Origin: Strix aluco
Lineage: Eukaryota; Chordata; Aves; Strigiformes; Strigidae
Assembly: GCF_031877795.1 (NCBI RefSeq)
Contig: NC_133934.1
Span: 103,914,610-103,978,609, forward strand
Length of the DNA stretch: 64,000 bases
Direction: 5' to 3'
Of the stretch, positions 61,201 to 64,000 are shown piece after piece; the stretch's first letter is position 1; the number at the start of each line of letters is the position of its first letter. Below the pieces are notes generated by a model that made no database searches, was not told the DNA's origin, and saw only the letters and a program-made list of their open reading frames with translations. A program made the translations under genes and the position numbers.

Positions 61201-63825
61201 ATCAGGCTTCACAGTGTCATTCTAGAATTCAGAATAATGAATTGGTTTTAGAATCAAGTGGATAACTGAATGCTACCACTCTCAAAAATGGAAGAGAGGG
61301 TTACTTTCCTTCTGATTTTGGAGATTTTGTTTGTTTGTTTTTAAATACAGAGTAACTTGTGTACACCTGGAGAGCAGGTCCATAACTTCTGTTGAACAAT
61401 CATTTCTACGCTATTTACTCCTTTGCAAAAGGTACTGCAGTGGTAAGCTCGTTCCCCAGCTTGTCACTTCCCATAAATCTATGTCTCAGAACTTCCACTG
61501 TGTCCCAAAACTATTTTCTAATTCCATATAACTACACTGACTCACAAAAAATAGAAGATCATTTTATTTAATCTCAATTCCTTAATTGGACTGCTGGCTT
61601 CATCTTAGAAGAAAAGCTGAGAATTGTTCAGATTCTCTGTCCTGCTTTATCTTTTGCATCTTTCTTTTCAGACAATGAAATTAAGCTACTTTGTCTTGGT
61701 CTTTAGCGCATAACCATCAGTTTAATGAAGCAATTACGGGATTGAAAACCTTGGAGAAGTAAGTGAAGAAGTAAAAGCATTCACTAGAGTCAAAAATCAA
61801 TACCTTAAGTTTGCATTTCTGAGCATTCTATAAAAAGTTTTAAAGTCAAAAAGTCATCAGGGCTGTTCTATCTCGAGGCTCTTAATAAATGGGTATTAAA
61901 ATAGTTGCTTACCTTTTATATGGCTTTTAAATCCAGGATAGGGTGTGAAAATTGCATCTGTTCTGGCACAGCTATTTTCTAAATAAGTAATATAAAAAGT
62001 GATGTCGTAATTACGTATTTATAATTTAAAATATTCTAACCATCATCAGCTTTTGTTAAAAGCCTCAATCTAATTAAAACTTTTCATACAATAAAAACAT
62101 CAGAAATACTTAATTCATTCTATAAACACTTGCTCATTAATAGTTTCACACACTTGCATTGACCTACTGGTTTTCATTGGGTAAGTCACTTACATAAATG
62201 TATGTACATGTGTATATAAAAGTTTATGGGATCAGGACCAAATTTCTTCCAATTTACACTTTATTTGGCTCTTTTCACTGCATTTCTCTGTAACTCACTT
62301 CTTTCTTCCTGTACTGAAGTCTTTTCCTTGCTTACTACTGTTACTCTGTTTTTACGTCCTTTTCTGAAACCACACTCCTCCTAATTTTAGACTAGTCTAG
62401 TTAGCTCATCAGCACTCTTTTTTCACCTTCCTGTATATATTCTGATGCCTGTGACTTCTTTAATTTAACTATAAAAACCTACAGTACAGACCACCTTAGT
62501 TTACTCTAGTGTTTACATTATAATCTCTGTTCATATACACCAAAGCTTTACACATATATTATGCCTGAACATACAAAGAAAGGTCTTATCATCATTTCTT
62601 CTGTATGTAATTAACAATTTTAGGAATCAGTATTTACTACCTAGAACACTCTACTAGACCTCAGATATCATTTGCATACCAACTAATTTTCAGGGAGTTA
62701 AACTCTCTTCCTATTAAAGCTTAAGGAACAGTAAGCTTTGATCTCTAAAAGCATATCACAGAGACAATGCACATCTGGGTTCACAGGTACTTAGAAAATG
62801 TCTCCATAGTACTTATGCATATAAAAGTGTCTTCACATTTAAGATGCATTTGGTTACACAGTTACTGATCGTTCTAATAGGATCCAGCTTACCACATGGA
62901 TTCAACATTGGTTGTTTATAGATAGAGCCAATTGTGCCAGTTGGTGCATTAAAAACACCAGTAGCATGAGTAATGTTGAAAGTTATTCTAAGTAGCCAGT
63001 AATTCAAATTGATTGCAAAAAATACTTCTTTGTAATTTACCTAGCATTAAATTAACTTCAATTTGAATATGCAATTCACAAGGCATTGCAATTCTATTGA
63101 CTTTGGAAGGAACATCTAGCTAAATCACTGGGAACAATAGCTACAAAATAATCTGATTTATGATGGCAGTTCTTAAAATGAACACAGTCATAGCTATAAT
63201 CTTTCCATATGGGATGCATTAAACATTGTCATCCAGTGACTATTTTCTTTTTTTGTCTACCTGACATCTGCAGTGCACATGCAAGTTCTTAACTTTAAAA
63301 CAAAGTTAAAGTTCTGTTTTAAATATAGAATAGTGCTTTTGAAAAATAAATAAAAAAACCCAAACTTAAATTGCTATGAAGATTAAAGTCTGGATAGCCA
63401 GTTACCTTGATTACAATCAATAACATTGCAAAATTCCCTGACATTATTTTCATTGATCTCAGCTTGTTTCCTCTCGATGAAGGCTGATATCCGCCTGTCA
63501 ATCTGCAGGTAATAAACATGATAGTATATATCTATTTCATTCTTTAAATCTGAATTTTAGAAACGTCTTTTTCTTGTTTTAAAAATTTAGGTAAATCACT
63601 TACTTCTGCTTTTCCAGCTTTTATTTGGACCACCTCTGGATCAAAATTAACATGAGCATCCTTCAGATCTCCCAAATCATAACTTGCATACTTTTCTTCA
63701 GTCTGACAGTTACCATCAAAAACATCTAAACTTGTTTCACAAGTTTGGCCTTCTGTTTTACCTGCAGGTTCAACATTGCCTATATTCTCCTCTTTAATCA
63801 ATGACTGGAGTTTTTCTAAAAGAGG
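55162..63825 (-). CDS. MBIP: MBIP, MAP3K12-binding inhibitory protein 1 (C-terminal seven coding exons; 5' part beyond window)
   Basis: Seven exons join in one frame: 63825-63604, 63502-63406, 61978-61913, 60238-60086, 57839-57742, 56411-56373 and 55272-55162. They total 786 nt, giving 261 residues plus TAA. Every intron is GT-AG and the phases agree (0,1,1,1,0,0). Blocks diagnostic of MBIP are visible: FDPEVVQIKAGKAE, RISAFIERKQAEINENNV, RVVNTYGPQTR, GNQAVEERLQNIEAHLRLQ, KKLEDKILELEG, GKRRKVQPP and ELDEKINAIKQALLRK. The family protein binds the kinase MAP3K12 (DLK) and dampens JNK signalling, and is a subunit of the nuclear ATAC histone acetyltransferase complex. The heptad-rich Leu/Ile segments fit its zipper-type protein contacts, and GKRRK is a plausible nuclear localisation signal. 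Human MBIP has 344 residues, so about 83 N-terminal residues and the promoter are missing to the right. No frameshift or internal stop is seen. Confidence 0.97.
55640..55850 (-). repeat. CR1-like LINE fragment in the last MBIP intron
   Basis: The plus strand around 55772-55848 (CCAGCTAAGGTCTCGCTTGC, then ACCGAGAAGAA...TGTGACCTAAGG) resembles the antisense strand of the CR1 3' ORF2 region, where a CCAGNTGAGGTCTCACNAGTGC-type string is common. The upstream GGCCCTCATCC...TCTAAGCATTCTCC also fits that region. The copy is old and diverged, so its borders are approximate. The element itself would lie on the minus strand. Confidence 0.45.
56373..56411 (-). CDS. MBIP: MBIP coding micro-exon (probably exon 8), 39 nt
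   Basis: The acceptor TTTTCTTTAG precedes AGCTGTTCT and the donor is CCCCAT|GTAAGT. The thirteen codons give SCSGKRRKVQPPH. The Lys/Arg cluster is the best nuclear-localisation candidate in the visible protein, in keeping with a role in a chromatin complex. The exon is phase 0 on both sides, so its skipping would be frame-neutral and would delete the basic patch. Confidence 0.94.
57456..57468 (+). repeat. Poly(G)13 tract in an MBIP intron
   Basis: Thirteen G on plus, which is C13 in the MBIP transcript, about 275 nt downstream of the donor at 57741. Probably length-variable. It is not near a splice signal. Confidence 0.9.
57742..57839 (-). CDS. MBIP: MBIP coding exon (probably exon 7), 98 nt
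   Basis: The acceptor is GTATTTAG and the donor is TCTGTA|GTAAGA. The exon encodes GGPVPRDIYQRIKKLEDKIL and continues ELEGLSPEYFQSV. The run KKLEDKILELEG has leucine or isoleucine at zipper-like spacing and is likely a coiled coil used in partner binding. The exon enters in phase 1 and leaves in phase 0. Confidence 0.96.
58351..58460 (-). repeat. UG/U-rich low-complexity tract with G4 motif in MBIP intron
   Basis: The plus strand is A/C-rich. On the MBIP sense strand this becomes U-rich and GU-rich DNA, with (GT)n and G-runs at 58404-58402, 58390-58388, 58384-58381 and 58379-58376 that form a G4 motif with one 11-nt loop. Such RNA can be bound by CELF- or TIA-type splicing factors. It lies in the intron that follows the weak donor at 60085. 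Confidence 0.6.
60086..60238 (-). CDS. MBIP: MBIP coding exon (probably exon 6), 153 nt
   Basis: The acceptor is TCTCTCTACCTAG before TTTCTAGGG. The exon encodes VSRVVNTYGPQTR, a variable Ser/Ala/His-rich linker, and then CGNQAVEERLQNIEAHLRLQ, a strongly conserved amphipathic helix. The donor ACAG|GTTCGT departs from the GTRAGT consensus at +3 to +6, so this 5' splice site looks weak. The exon has 51 codons in phase 1-1, so skipping it would remove the helix without breaking the frame. Confidence 0.96.
61913..61978 (-). CDS. MBIP: MBIP coding exon (probably exon 5), 66 nt
   Basis: The acceptor is TTATTTAG and the donor is AAAG|GTAAGC. With the split codons the exon encodes ENSCARTDAIFTPYPGFKSHIK, a Pro/Tyr-containing linker that matches the mammalian protein closely. 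The length is a multiple of three in phase 1-1, so skipping this exon would keep the reading frame. It is too short to appear as an open reading frame of its own. The identification rests on homology and splice phase. Confidence 0.95.
63406..63502 (-). CDS. MBIP: MBIP coding exon (probably exon 4), 97 nt
   Basis: The acceptor CTGCAG precedes ATTGACAGG and the donor is CAAG|GTAACT. The exon encodes IDRRISAFIERKQAEINENN and then VREFCNVIDCNQ, followed by the first base of a split Glu codon. This basic and acidic, probably helical stretch is one of the most conserved parts of MBIP. It is separated from the preceding exon by only 101 bp (63503-63603), the shortest intron of the gene in this window. 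Confidence 0.97.
63604..63825 (-). CDS. MBIP: MBIP coding exon (probably exon 3), 222 nt
   Basis: The acceptor is a pyrimidine-rich tract ending TTCAG before codon CCT. The donor is GAA|GTAAGT, a full consensus match. The exon is phase 0 on both sides and encodes 74 residues (visible residues 1-74), beginning PLLEKLQSLIKEEN. The middle is acidic, Ser/Thr-rich and looks weakly conserved. The end, FDPEVVQIKAGKAE, is almost the same as in mammals. Reading through the donor adds 19 codons and then a stop inside the 101-bp intron. Confidence 0.95.
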
Positions 63826-64000
63826 CTGAACAAAGAAAACAGTATGTTAGGGTTAAAAAAAAAAAAATCCCAAAACAAAACGCAAAAAGCCAAGTATTAT
63901 TATAATTTCTAAAACAGACCAACTGAAATAATTTTAGGAATTACAACATCTGCCCCTGATGGAACACAGTAATAAAATTTAAAAAAAAGAAAAAAAGGTT

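Overview
The window looks like vertebrate nuclear DNA, most likely from a bird. It is AT-rich and CpG-poor, and about 54 kb at the left carries no recognisable gene. At the right end, on the minus strand, a spliced gene is split into short exons with GT-AG introns. That gene is MBIP (MAP3K12-binding inhibitory protein 1), recognised from its conserved protein blocks. The bird assignment is an inference from three things: compact MBIP introns (101 to about 2250 bp), very few interspersed repeats with no Alu or L1-like sequence seen, and a fragment resembling the CR1 LINEs of birds and reptiles. Another sauropsid cannot be excluded.

Layout. Positions 1 to about 54,300 are intergenic, lying downstream (3') of MBIP. 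In the human 14q13 arrangement, MBIP is followed by a large gene desert towards BRMS1L, while SFTA3, NKX2-1, NKX2-8 and PAX9 lie on the 5' side. If synteny holds, this window covers the MBIP-proximal part of that desert, and NKX2-1 would lie beyond the right edge. The desert holds simple repeats, one MIR-like SINE (about 45,958-46,165), one degenerate palindromic repeat (about 26,225-26,326), G-quadruplex motifs and inverted repeats. It also holds several stretches that keep CpGs and dense homeodomain or POU-like motifs, which I flag as candidate cis-regulatory elements. The densest block is about 30.3-35.6 kb.

Positions 54,318-55,161 are the probable MBIP 3' UTR, with two AATAAA signals. Positions 55,162-63,825 hold seven coding exons, read right to left, encoding the C-terminal 261 residues in one continuous frame. 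By comparison with the 344-residue human protein these are probably exons 3-9. The first roughly 83 codons and the promoter lie beyond position 64,000. Details worth a look in MBIP are a NAGNAG acceptor at the last exon, a weak donor at 60,085, a 101-bp intron and a G4-forming UG/U-rich tract in an intron.

I found no previously undescribed biological system. There are no operons, CRISPR arrays or convincing new genes. The long open frames in the desert look like chance ORFs. Conservation and chromatin data, which I cannot compute here, are needed to decide which noncoding candidates are real.
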